From NCBI GenBank assembly GCA_003158585.1, contig PMKE01000067.1:29574-93573 (forward strand): 64,000 bases of DNA, written 5' to 3'. The notes under the pieces were generated by a model. It was not told where the DNA came from. It saw only the letters and a program-made list of their open reading frames with translations, and did not search any database. The translations under genes were made by a program, and so were the position numbers. Positions 46,796 to 55,959 of the stretch are shown here, one piece after another (position 1 is the first letter of the stretch; each line of letters starts with the position of its first letter). This DNA comes from Alphaproteobacteria bacterium. Lineage in GTDB: Bacteria; Pseudomonadota; Alphaproteobacteria; Micropepsales; Micropepsaceae.

Positions 46796-48307
46796 ATGGC
46801 CGTCTCCCAACGCCTCGAACTCCGCCAGGGCCAAACCCTGGTCATGACGCCGCAGCTCCAGCAGGCGATCAAGCTGCTGCAACTGTCGAACGTCGAGCTT
46901 TCGGAATTCTGCGAGCAGGAGCTGGAGAAGAATCCGCTGCTCGAACGCGACGATTCTCAGCCCGTCGAAGCCGAGCGCGAAGCGCCGCAGCCCGAGGCCG
47001 CGGCCGAGCCGCTGGAAGACACACTGGCGCGCGACGACTTCACCAAATGCCAGGACATGGATGCTTCGAGCGACGATCTTTACGACGGCGCCGAAGCCCC
47101 GCAGACTGCCGCCCCGATCACCCCGCTCGCCGATTGGACCACGCTGCGCTCCACGCAGCGCTTCGAAGGCGACGAAGACCTCCTGGAATCCACCGTTGCC
47201 GAAGGCGGCTCGCTCAAGGACCACCTTCACGAACAGCTCTCCATCGCGGCGCTGGACCACGACAAGCGGCTGATCTGCGTGGCGCTGATCGACGCCGTGG
47301 ACGAAGCGGGCTATCTGCGCGTCGACATTGACGAACTGGCGGAGCGGCTGGGCGCGGACAAGGCGGCGGTCTGCGAAACGCTTGCCGTGCTGCAAGGCTT
47401 CGAGCCGGTCGGCGTCGGTGCGCGCGACCTGGCGGAATGCCTGGCGCTGCAGCTCAAGGACAAGGACCGCTACGACCCGGCGATGGCGACGATGATCGCC
47501 CATCTCGATCTGGTGGCCAGGCGCGACACGGCGCAGTTGGCGCAGCTCTGCGGTGTGGACGCGGCCGACATCGCCGACATGCTGACGGAAATCCGCGACC
47601 TGTCACCCAAGCCCGGCCTGGCATTCAGCTCGGAGACGGTGCAGCCCGTGGTGCCGGACGTACTGGTGCGCGTTGGCCCCGACGGCGGCTGGCACATCGA
47701 ATTGAATTCGGAGACGCTGCCGCGGCTGCTGATCAATTCGCGCTACTACGCGAAAGTCGCGGCGCACGCTCGCGACAAGGAAGCCAAGACCTATCTCACC
47801 GACTGCCTCAACAACGCCAACTGGCTGGTGAAGAGCCTCGACCAGCGCGCGCGGACGATCCTCAAGGTGGCGACCGAGATCGTGCGCCAGCAGGACGGGT
47901 TCCTCACCTACGGGGTGCGGCACCTGCGGCCGTTGAACCTGCGTACGATTGCCGATGCGATCAGCATGCATGAATCGACCGTGAGCCGCGTCACCTCCAA
48001 CAAATACGTCTCGACGCCGCGCGGCCTGTTCGAACTCAAATACTTCTTCACGGCCGCCATCCAGTCCCTGGACGGCGCCGAATCGCATTCCGCAGAGGCG
48101 GTCCGCGACCGCATCCGCGAGATGGTCGAGCGCGAAGATTCGCGCGAGGTCCTGTCCGACGACCGTATCGTCGCACTCCTGACCGCGGATGGTGTGAACA
48201 TTGCGCGGCGCACGGTAGCCAAGTACCGGGAAGCCATGCGAATCCCCTCCTCGGTTGAACGGCGCAGACTCAAAAGCGCGGAATCCGCCAATACGGCCAT
48301 TCGCTGA
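46796..48307 (+). CDS. rpoN: RNA polymerase sigma-54 factor
   Basis: N-terminal QRLELRQGQTLVMTPQLQQAIKLLQLSNVEL; C-terminal RpoN box ARRTVAKYREAMRIPSSVERRR. Confidence 0.98.
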   Translation: MAVSQRLELRQGQTLVMTPQLQQAIKLLQLSNVELSEFCEQELEKNPLLERDDSQPVEAEREAPQPEAAAEPLEDTLARDDFTKCQDMDASSDDLYDGAEAPQTAAPITPLADWTTLRSTQRFEGDEDLLESTVAEGGSLKDHLHEQLSIAALDHDKRLICVALIDAVDEAGYLRVDIDELAERLGADKAAVCETLAVLQGFEPVGVGARDLAECLALQLKDKDRYDPAMATMIAHLDLVARRDTAQLAQLCGVDAADIADMLTEIRDLSPKPGLAFSSETVQPVVPDVLVRVGPDGGWHIELNSETLPRLLINSRYYAKVAAHARDKEAKTYLTDCLNNANWLVKSLDQRARTILKVATEIVRQQDGFLTYGVRHLRPLNLRTIADAISMHESTVSRVTSNKYVSTPRGLFELKYFFTAAIQSLDGAESHSAEAVRDRIREMVEREDSREVLSDDRIVALLTADGVNIARRTVAKYREAMRIPSSVERRRLKSAESANTAIR

Positions 48308-48501
48308 TTTCAAGCGTTGACAACGAAAAAAGTGCGGACTAATGGTCCGCGCCCTCCGAAAGAGGCCCCGGCGATGCGCAGCTTTTGGGACGCAAAAGAG
48401 CCATGCAGCGGGCAATCAGAAGACGCAACGAAAGTACCGGTTAATACGTTCGGATAGGTGTGTCCGCCGAACCAGTGCATAACAGTAACCATAGGGCCGT
48501 C

Positions 48502-48981
48502 ATGCAAATCGCAGACCTGCTTAGCCCCGAAGGCGTCGTTTCGGCCCTCAAGGTCAAAGACAAGAGCAAGGCCCACCTTCTTCAGGAGCTGGCGGAACGG
48601 GCGGCGCCTCTGGCGAAGATGCCGGCAAAGCGCATCCTCGAGACCCTGGTCGAACGCGAGCGGCTCGGTACGACGGGAGTGGGACAGGGAATAGCGATTC
48701 CGCACGGCCGTCTCGGCGACATCAAGAAGATCATCGGCGTGTTCGCACGGCTGGAGACGCCGATCGAATACGAAGCGGTGGACAACCAGCCCGTCGATCT
48801 CGTGTTCATGCTGCTGGCGCCCGAAGGCGCAGGCGCCGATCACCTGAAAGCGCTGGCGCGTGTCTCGCGTCTCTTACGGAACCAGACGTCGTGCGAAAAG
48901 CTGCGCAGCGCGGCTACCGCCGAGGCGTTGTACGCCATCCTCACCGAACCGCCGGCGAATTCGAATTCGGTCGCCGCCTGA
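48502..48981 (+). CDS. ptsN: PTS IIA-like nitrogen-regulatory protein
   Basis: MQIADLLSPEGVVSALKVKDKSKAHLLQELA...TTGVGQGIAIPHGRL. Confidence 0.95.
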   Translation: MQIADLLSPEGVVSALKVKDKSKAHLLQELAERAAPLAKMPAKRILETLVERERLGTTGVGQGIAIPHGRLGDIKKIIGVFARLETPIEYEAVDNQPVDLVFMLLAPEGAGADHLKALARVSRLLRNQTSCEKLRSAATAEALYAILTEPPANSNSVAA

Positions 48982-49137
48982 AATTCTCCACGCCAAGTGC
49001 CGCCCGATCGTTCTTCGCGAACGCCTCTCCGGCTTCGTGACATGGGTATCTGTTAATTCTTGTGGCGGTGTAACGGCGTAAGTAGGCGTTGGGGGGCGTG
49101 GTACGATATTGCGAGTGACGCGCAGCCGAGATTTATG

Positions 49138-52053
49138 ACAGCCGTTCCTTTCTCGGTGCGAACATCTTCTGCCGCCGTCTCGACATTGCTACAGCCGCTT
49201 CATGCGGTGTATCAACGGGTTCGCGTGTTTGAGTCTCCGAAACCACACACAACGAGGTGGGACTTGACGCCTAGATCCAGGATCATTGCTGTCGTAATCG
49301 CCGTGGCCGCCTTCGGCCTGATCGCGCTCGGCCTGACGGCCAGTTTTCTGGTCGATTGGAGCTGGTTCGCCTCGCTCGGCTATGTCGAGGTCTTCTGGAC
49401 GACGGTGAGCGCCAAGATTGCCGTTTTCCTGGCGGTGTTTGCCGCCAGTGCAGCCGTCTTCTATGCGAACGGGGCGGTGGCGCAGAAGCTTGCGGGGGTT
49501 CGCAAGACCTTCCGGACGGTCCCGTCGCCTTGGGATAATCTGGAGGGCGTGACGCCGCCCGTGCTGATCGAGCGGCTGTACCGCAACTTCCCCTGGCGCG
49601 TCATTATCCTCGCGGCCTCGCTCGGCCTCGGCCTCTTGGTGGCTCTGGGCGAGATGGGAAGCTGGAGCGTTGTGCTCCGGTATCTCTATCAGGTTCCTTA
49701 CGGACAGACCGATCCGATGTTCGGCAAGGACATCGGGTTCTACCTCTTCTCGCTGCCGCTCTATATCGAAGTGAAGGGCTGGCTGCTTTTCACGCTCGGC
49801 CTCAGCGCATTGCTCGCAGCCGCACTCTATTGGGTGCACGGCGCCGTCGCGTTCGACAACCAGCGCCGTTACATCGCCCCCGCGGTGGTGGCGCACGCCT
49901 CGGTGCTGCTCGGGATTTATCTCGCGGTAAAGGCCTGGGGCTATTGGCTCGATCGCTACATGCTGGTGTTCGGCGACAACGACGTCGTGGTGGGCGCCAG
50001 CTTCACGGACGTCAATGTCGGCCTGCCGATGCTGTGGCTGCTGATCGCGCTCTCGATCGCCGCAGCGATTATCTGTTTCCTGAACCTCCGCAACCGCGGG
50101 ATCCGTACGCCCCTCATCGCCGTGGCGGCGGTTTTCGGTGTTGCGATCCTCGTTCTGCCCCTGGTCACGGGCCTCTACCAGCGCGTCTATGTCAAGCCAA
50201 ACGAACTCGGCTTCGAAGCGCCGTACATCGCGCGCAACATCGCCATGACGCGCAAGGCTTACAATCTCGAAAACATCGAGGTCAAACCGTTCGTCGTCGA
50301 GGAATCGCTGGACTATGCCGCGCTTCAGAACAACCAGTCGACGGTCGATAATATCAGGCTGTGGGACTGGCAACCACTGCTCGACTCCTATGCGCAGCTT
50401 CAGGAGATCAGGACCTACTACAAGTTCCACGACGCCGACATCGACCGCTACTGGCTGAACGGCCGCTATCAGCAGGTGATGACCTCGCCGCGCGAACTCG
50501 AACCGTCGCTGCTGCCGGAGAACGCGCAGACCTGGGTCAACCTGCATGTGCTGTTCACCCACGGCAACGGCGTGGTGATGTCACCCGTGACGCAGACCAC
50601 GCCCGAAGGCCTGCCGAAGCTCTACCTGCAAGACATTCCCCCGGTGGCGACCGGCGGGCCCGCCGTGACCGAGCCGCGCATCTATTTCGGCGAGAGCCCG
50701 GATTCCTACGTCATCGTCAAGGGATCGACGCCGGAGTTCGATTATCCGAAGGGCGACAAGAACGTCTATGCGGCGTACCGCGGCGCCGACGGCGTGCCGA
50801 TCGGCAGCTTCGCCAAGCGCATCCTGTTCGCCTGGTATTACGGCGATATCAACATCCTGCTCAGCCAGTACATCACCGGCGACAGCCGCATCATGTTCCG
50901 CCGCAACATCCAGCAGCGCGTGCGGGAGATCGCGCCCTTCCTGCGGCTCGATGCCGACCCCTATATCGTGGTCAGCGGCGGGCACCTCTACTGGATTCAG
51001 GACGCCTACACGACCAGCACCTGGTTCCCGTATTCCAAGGCGACCGAGGACGGGTCCGCGAACTACATCCGCAACGCCGTCAAGATCACGGTCGACGCCT
51101 ATGACGGGACGATAACCTTCTATGTCGCCGACCCTGCCGACCCCATCGTGGCGACCTACGCGAAGATTTTCCCGGGCCTGTTCCAGCCGATCAAGGCGAT
51201 GCCGGCCGATCTGCACAAACACATCCGCTATCCCGAGGACCTCTTCCAGCTCCAGGCGGAGATCTACCGTTCCTACCACATGGACGCGCCTGAGGTGTTC
51301 TACAACCGGGAAGACCTCTGGCAGTTCCCGCGCCAGCCGACCAGCGTCGACGACACCGGGCAAACCAAGATGGAGCCGTATTTCATCAACATCCGGCTTC
51401 CCGGCGAGAAGCAGACCGAGTTCGTGCTGATGCTGCCGATGGTGCCCAGCCAGCGCGAGAACATGATCGCCTGGATGGCGGCGCGCTGTGACCAGCCCGA
51501 TTACGGCAAGCTGATCGTCTACACCTTCCCCAAGGAGAAACTGGTCTACGGCCCGTTCCAGATCCAGGCGCTCATCAACCAGAACACGGACGTCTCGCAG
51601 CAGATATCGCTGTGGAACCAGATGGGATCGCGCGTCATCCGCGGCAACCTGCTGGTCGTGCCGATCGAGAATTCGCTGCTCTACATCACGCCGCTTTATC
51701 TGCGTGCCCAGTCGGGCCAGTTGCCCGAACTCAAGCGCGTCATCGCGGTATACGGCGGCAAGGTGGTGATGGAGGAGACGCTAGGAGCTGCGCTCGCCGC
51801 ACTGTTCAAAGCACCGGCCTCTGCGCCCGAAGCGTCGCAGCCGCAAAACTTTGCGGTACCGGCACCCGCCGCGCTTGGACCGCTGTCGGACGCGGCGCGC
51901 GCGGCGCTCGACCACTACCGGCGAGCCGTCGACAAGCTCAAGGCGGGGGACTGGGCCGGTTTCGGGGCGGAACTGGATGCGATGCGTCCTTTGCTCGAAC
52001 AGATGAACAAGGCGGCATCGGCACCGGGAAAGCCCCAAGACCGACAGCACTGA
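49138..52053 (+). CDS. UPF0182 family large membrane protein
   Basis: N-terminal TM cluster then VKPNELGFEAPYIARNIAMTRKAYNL, NDVVVGASFTDVNVGLP, FYNREDLWQFP; start uncertain (49060-49264). Confidence 0.9.
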   Translation, partial: TAVPFSVRTSSAAVSTLLQPLHAVYQRVRVFESPKPHTTRWDLTPRSRIIAVVIAVAAFGLIALGLTASFLVDWSWFASLGYVEVFWTTVSAKIAVFLAVFAASAAVFYANGAVAQKLAGVRKTFRTVPSPWDNLEGVTPPVLIERLYRNFPWRVIILAASLGLGLLVALGEMGSWSVVLRYLYQVPYGQTDPMFGKDIGFYLFSLPLYIEVKGWLLFTLGLSALLAAALYWVHGAVAFDNQRRYIAPAVVAHASVLLGIYLAVKAWGYWLDRYMLVFGDNDVVVGASFTDVNVGLPMLWLLIALSIAAAIICFLNLRNRGIRTPLIAVAAVFGVAILVLPLVTGLYQRVYVKPNELGFEAPYIARNIAMTRKAYNLENIEVKPFVVEESLDYAALQNNQSTVDNIRLWDWQPLLDSYAQLQEIRTYYKFHDADIDRYWLNGRYQQVMTSPRELEPSLLPENAQTWVNLHVLFTHGNGVVMSPVTQTTPEGLPKLYLQDIPPVATGGPAVTEPRIYFGESPDSYVIVKGSTPEFDYPKGDKNVYAAYRGADGVPIGSFAKRILFAWYYGDINILLSQYITGDSRIMFRRNIQQRVREIAPFLRLDADPYIVVSGGHLYWIQDAYTTSTWFPYSKATEDGSANYIRNAVKITVDAYDGTITFYVADPADPIVATYAKIFPGLFQPIKAMPADLHKHIRYPEDLFQLQAEIYRSYHMDAPEVFYNREDLWQFPRQPTSVDDTGQTKMEPYFINIRLPGEKQTEFVLMLPMVPSQRENMIAWMAARCDQPDYGKLIVYTFPKEKLVYGPFQIQALINQNTDVSQQISLWNQMGSRVIRGNLLVVPIENSLLYITPLYLRAQSGQLPELKRVIAVYGGKVVMEETLGAALAALFKAPASAPEASQPQNFAVPAPAALGPLSDAARAALDHYRRAVDKLKAGDWAGFGAELDAMRPLLEQMNKAASAPGKPQDRQH

Positions 52054-52062
52054 CCGGCAGTC

Positions 52063-52806
52063 CTACTGTCGTGGGGTGACATTCAGGCGAGCCGTGAATA
52101 CCGTCTTGCCGTCGCGCGTGCGCCTGCCCTGGAACGGACAGGGAGCCGACGGCGAGAATTCGCCGCGCTCGATCTCCACTATGTCGCCCACCAGCGTCTC
52201 GGAGAGGAAATTGACCTCGTATTCCTCGATCCGGATGCCTGCGTGCTCTTCTGGAGTCAACGAGTCCACGATCCACTGCGCATAGCGCGTGTTGTTGACG
52301 TGTCCGTTGACATCGAGGTCGCTGTTGCGCACCTGGAACGTCGCCGCCGGTTTCAGGCCGGTCTGCGGCGCGATCTTTCCGGCCTCGATGGCGAGGCAGC
52401 CTTCGGTCCGGGCATTCTTGCGGAAAGCTTCGCGATCTATTTTCGTCGGACGGCGCGTCTGCGCGTCGATAATCAGCCAGCTTGTGGAGCATTCGCCGAA
52501 CTTGCGGTCGCCAGCCACGATCTCGAACTCGCGTATCGCCATCGCACCGACCACGCCGCGCGGCCAGGTCCGGACCTCGACCACGTCGCCCCACACGGGC
52601 CAATCCGCCATGACGAGTTTCTGGCGGACCAGGACCCAGGCCGTTCCTGTCTCGACCAGCGCTTCATAACCCCAGCCAAGATGCTTGGCGTGCAGCCAGG
52701 CGATGTCCTGCAGCAGGTTGAGCAGGCCGAAAAGGCCGAGCCGCTTCTGGTCGTCCAGCACAATGGTGTTGACGTCGTATGTCCGGGTCCAGATCGTTTG
52801 CTTCAT
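52063..52806 (-). CDS. Acyl-ACP thioesterase family protein
   Basis: MKQTIWTRTYDVNTIVLDDQKRLGLFGLLNLLQDIAWLHA...VWGDVVEVRTWPRG...DLDVNGHVNNTRYAQWIVD. Confidence 0.85.
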   Translation of the reverse strand: MKQTIWTRTYDVNTIVLDDQKRLGLFGLLNLLQDIAWLHAKHLGWGYEALVETGTAWVLVRQKLVMADWPVWGDVVEVRTWPRGVVGAMAIREFEIVAGDRKFGECSTSWLIIDAQTRRPTKIDREAFRKNARTEGCLAIEAGKIAPQTGLKPAATFQVRNSDLDVNGHVNNTRYAQWIVDSLTPEEHAGIRIEEYEVNFLSETLVGDIVEIERGEFSPSAPCPFQGRRTRDGKTVFTARLNVTPRQ

Positions 52807-52889
52807 GGCGGCGTTCGGCAGGGGCGTTCGGGCAACGTCATTGGCCCAACTTCGCCGCCATGACAAGGACGCGCATCATCTCACCGCCC

Positions 52890-52929
52890 CAAAAAAACGA
52901 AAACCGGAGGCCGTGCCGGGCCTCCGGTT
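52890..52929 (-). terminator. Rho-independent terminator of the hsp20-DUF1150 unit
   Basis: Minus-strand AACCGGAGGCC..GGCCTCCGGTT stem followed by TTCGTTTTTTT. Confidence 0.8.
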
Positions 52930-52951
52930 CAAGTTTGAGGGGGCCACAATG

Positions 52952-53194
52952 CTAGTGCAGGCTTACCGGCGTCAGTTCGTTTTGCACCGCGGCGCCGTAG
53001 GCGCTCGCCCAGGCGTCGGCGAACCCGATTACGCTGCCGTCGGCGGCGTGAACCACGTAAATCTTTCCGCCGGGGGGAAGTTCGATACCGGGCGGGATCA
53101 GGCCGAGGCGATGGGCTTCCGCGCTGTCCGTCGGCTTGATGTATGCGATCCGCTGCGCATCCACGGGAAACTCGAATTTTTCGTTCTCGGTCAT
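52952..53194 (-). CDS. DUF1150 family protein
   Basis: 80 aa; IAYIKPTDSAEAHRLGLIPPGIELPPGGKIYVVHAADGSVIGFADAW; paired with hsp20. Confidence 0.88.
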   Translation of the reverse strand: MTENEKFEFPVDAQRIAYIKPTDSAEAHRLGLIPPGIELPPGGKIYVVHAADGSVIGFADAWASAYGAAVQNELTPVSLH

Positions 53195-53628
53195 GGCACG
53201 GACCTCTTCGGTTCCAGACGCCCTTCCTCGATCTCAATATGACGTACGATTGTGTTGGACTTGGGGCGTTCGAGTTCGATCGACAGCAAACCGTTTTCGA
53301 GTGACGCTCCGGTAACTTCGATGCCTTCCGCCAGCACGAAAGCCCGCTGGAACTGCCGCGCGGCGATGCCGCGATGCAGGAAATTCTTGTCACCGTTCTC
53401 ACCCTGTTTGCCGCGGATGACGAGTTGGCGGTCCTCCACCGTGACGTTCAACTCTTCGCGAGAAAAGCCGGCCACGGCGAGCGTGATGCGCAGCTTGTCT
53501 TCGTCGGACTGCTCGATGTTGTAGGGCGGATAGCCGTCGCCGGCGCTCTTGACGGTACGTTCCAGCAGCCGTTCGAGGTGCTCGAAACCCAGCAGGAAGG
53601 GACTGTTGAAATAGACGGTCCTGTTCAT
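53191..53628 (-). CDS. Small heat-shock protein, Hsp20/IbpA family
   Basis: MNRTVYFNSPFLLGFEHLERLLER...PPYNIEQSDEDKLRITLAVAGFSREELNVTVEDRQLVIRGKQ. Confidence 0.94.
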   Translation of the reverse strand: MNRTVYFNSPFLLGFEHLERLLERTVKSAGDGYPPYNIEQSDEDKLRITLAVAGFSREELNVTVEDRQLVIRGKQGENGDKNFLHRGIAARQFQRAFVLAEGIEVTGASLENGLLSIELERPKSNTIVRHIEIEEGRLEPKRSVP

Positions 53629-53820
53629 CTCAAAGCCCTCCTCAAGCGGCTTTGCCGGCATCGCCGGTTTGGTTGAGCGGCCCCACGGGAGGCACCGCTA
53701 CGCATATGATGTGGGGTGCGACGCCGTTTGTTCAAGTTCGGACTTCACCCTTCCTCAATGGGGCCTTGCAGGAATGCAGCACACCGTTGCCCGGCGCCCG
53801 GGGACGGGGCACAAGGATTT

Positions 53821-55569
53821 ATGGCCCGGCCCACGCTGATCCTGGACGATGCCGCCACGGGGCGGCTCTACGCCTACGGGCGGGTTCTTGCCGTCATCCG
53901 CGCCGATACGCCACAGGAGATTTCCCCCGCGCTGGCCGCAATGGAAGCCGCCCGCGCCGCCGGACATTTTGTTGCGGGCTATTTTTCCTACGAGTTGGGC
54001 TACGCGCTGGAGCCCCGGTTGCAGCGGCTGTTGCCGCGAACGCGGCAGGTTCCGCTGCTGTGGTTCGGAGTGTTCGATGCGCCGGAGCGGGTGGAGGAGG
54101 GTGCGCTTGCGGATTGGTGCAGCGGGCGCGTCTATGGGGGGCCGCTGGAGCACGAATGGGACGAGCGGGCCTATGGCGAGCGCTTCGACCGCGTGCATGA
54201 ACTGATCGCGGCCGGCGATTTTTATCAGGCCAATCTCACCTTCCGCTCGCGCTTTGCTTTCGCGGGCGATGCGCTGGCGCTCTATCGCAGCCTCAGGGCG
54301 CAGTCTGCGGCGCGCTATGGCGCCTATGTCGACGACGGCGCGCGGCAGATTCTCAGCTTGTCGCCGGAGCTGTTCTTCGATCTGGCCGCCGACGGAACGA
54401 TCACGGCGCGTCCGATGAAAGGCACCGCCCCGCGCGGCGCCGTCTCGGACGTGTTCGAACGCATGGCGCTGGCAGAGAGCGCCAAGAACCGCGCCGAGAA
54501 TCTGATGATCGTCGATCTGTTGCGCAACGATCTCGGACGGATCGCGGAAATCGGCAGCGTGGAGGTGCGCGATCTGTTCGCCGTGGAGACCTATCCGACG
54601 CTGCACCAGATGGTGTCCACGGTGTCGGCGCGGCTGAAGCCCGGCACGGACATCGCGGGCCTCGTGCGCGCGCTGTTCCCCTGCGGCTCCGTCACCGGCG
54701 CACCCAAGATCCACGCGATGGAGATCATTGCGGAACTGGAGGGGAGTCCGCGCGGGGTCTATTGCGGCGCCATCGGCCATTTTGCGCCGGACGGTTCGGC
54801 CCGCTTCAACGTCGCCATCCGTACTCTGACGATTGCGGGCGGTCGCGGCGAGCTTGGGATCGGCGGCGCCGTGGTGCAGGACTCCGAAGCCGCGAGCGAA
54901 TACGCCGAATGCCTGCTCAAGGCGCGCTATTACGAAGCCGCCCGTCGCCCGCTGGAATTGATCGAAACCCTGCGCTGGTCGCCGAAGGAGGGGTTCGTCC
55001 GCCTCGATCGCCATTTGGCACGGATGTGGCGTTCGGCGGAAGTGTTCGAAATGAAGTTTGATACCGTGCGCGCGAGAAAGGCATTGGATGCATCATTGCC
55101 TCCCCCTTGCGAGGAAGCCCTCCGCATCCGCCTTACCTTGAACGAGAGCGGTGAATTCGCCTGCACTGCCGTTCCGCTTGGCGAGGCTAAGGAAACATGG
55201 AGCTATGTGATCTCTCCGCATCGCGTTTCGAGCACCGATCACTTGGCACGTCATAAGACGAATTGGCGCGAGATGTACGATTCCGAACACGCCCGCCTTG
55301 CGGCCGTTTGCGACGAAGTGCTGTTCCTCAACGAGCGCGGCGAAGTTGTGGAGGGCAGCCGCACAAACGTCTTCGTGGCGCGCGACGGCAGGCTCTTGAC
55401 GCCGCCGCTCTCCTCCGGCGCGCTTGACGGCATACTCCGCCGCACGTTGATCGAGGAGGGCCGCTGCATAGAGGCGGTGTTGTCGCCGGACGATCTCGCG
55501 AACGCGAACGTTTATCTAGGCAACTCGCTGCGCGGGTTGATGAGAGCGCAGATCGCGCGTCCGGGATGA
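53821..55569 (+). CDS. pabB: Bifunctional aminodeoxychorismate synthase component I / class IV aminotransferase (PabB-PabC fusion)
   Basis: Chorismate-binding motifs (GDFYQANLTFRSRF, PMKGTAPRG, MIVDLLRNDLGRIA, PCGSVTGAPK) and C-terminal class IV aminotransferase (HKTNWREMYD, VVEGSRTNVFV). Confidence 0.92.
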   Translation: MARPTLILDDAATGRLYAYGRVLAVIRADTPQEISPALAAMEAARAAGHFVAGYFSYELGYALEPRLQRLLPRTRQVPLLWFGVFDAPERVEEGALADWCSGRVYGGPLEHEWDERAYGERFDRVHELIAAGDFYQANLTFRSRFAFAGDALALYRSLRAQSAARYGAYVDDGARQILSLSPELFFDLAADGTITARPMKGTAPRGAVSDVFERMALAESAKNRAENLMIVDLLRNDLGRIAEIGSVEVRDLFAVETYPTLHQMVSTVSARLKPGTDIAGLVRALFPCGSVTGAPKIHAMEIIAELEGSPRGVYCGAIGHFAPDGSARFNVAIRTLTIAGGRGELGIGGAVVQDSEAASEYAECLLKARYYEAARRPLELIETLRWSPKEGFVRLDRHLARMWRSAEVFEMKFDTVRARKALDASLPPPCEEALRIRLTLNESGEFACTAVPLGEAKETWSYVISPHRVSSTDHLARHKTNWREMYDSEHARLAAVCDEVLFLNERGEVVEGSRTNVFVARDGRLLTPPLSSGALDGILRRTLIEEGRCIEAVLSPDDLANANVYLGNSLRGLMRAQIARPG

Positions 55570-55578
55570 CAGTAATTG

Positions 55579-55959
55579 TTACGCCGCCGCTTTCGCCGCC
55601 AGCGCACAGAGCAGGGCCAGCGTCTCGGGCATGATCCAGCCGCCGGCTTCAACCACGCGCCCTTCGACGGCGTCCTCGGTCACCACCTGCGCCAGCGGAC
55701 GGCCTTCGACGCGCGTGCGCACGTCGTCCGCGACGAGCTTGGGATCGAAGTCGTCCAGCTCCGCCAGCACGGTTTCGCCGATCTGCGCGTCGGCGTCGCG
55801 GTCGTCGAGCAGCGCCAAAAGGTCGTCGTAAGGGCTCGGCGCGTGCCGCTTGCGCAGCAGATAGCGTCCGCCAACGGCCAGACCGCCGGCCGCAACGACG
55901 CCGCCCCCGATCAGGACGTTGCGCCGCGTGAGATACGCTTTCATCGCCTCGACTTTCAT
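55579..55959 (-). CDS. Small Tat-signal-like anchored protein, possible oxidoreductase partner subunit
   Basis: YLTRRNVLIGGGVVAAGGLAVGG twin-Arg leader/anchor; 4-nt overlap with the upstream GMC oxidoreductase gene. Confidence 0.65.
   Translation of the reverse strand: MKVEAMKAYLTRRNVLIGGGVVAAGGLAVGGRYLLRKRHAPSPYDDLLALLDDRDADAQIGETVLAELDDFDPKLVADDVRTRVEGRPLAQVVTEDAVEGRVVEAGGWIMPETLALLCALAAKAAA

Noticed and set aside
48333-48350. GCGGAC-taatg-GTCCGC hairpin next to A-run between rpoN and ptsN
   Set aside because: Would terminate minus-strand transcription, but no minus-strand gene is there; not called as a terminator.
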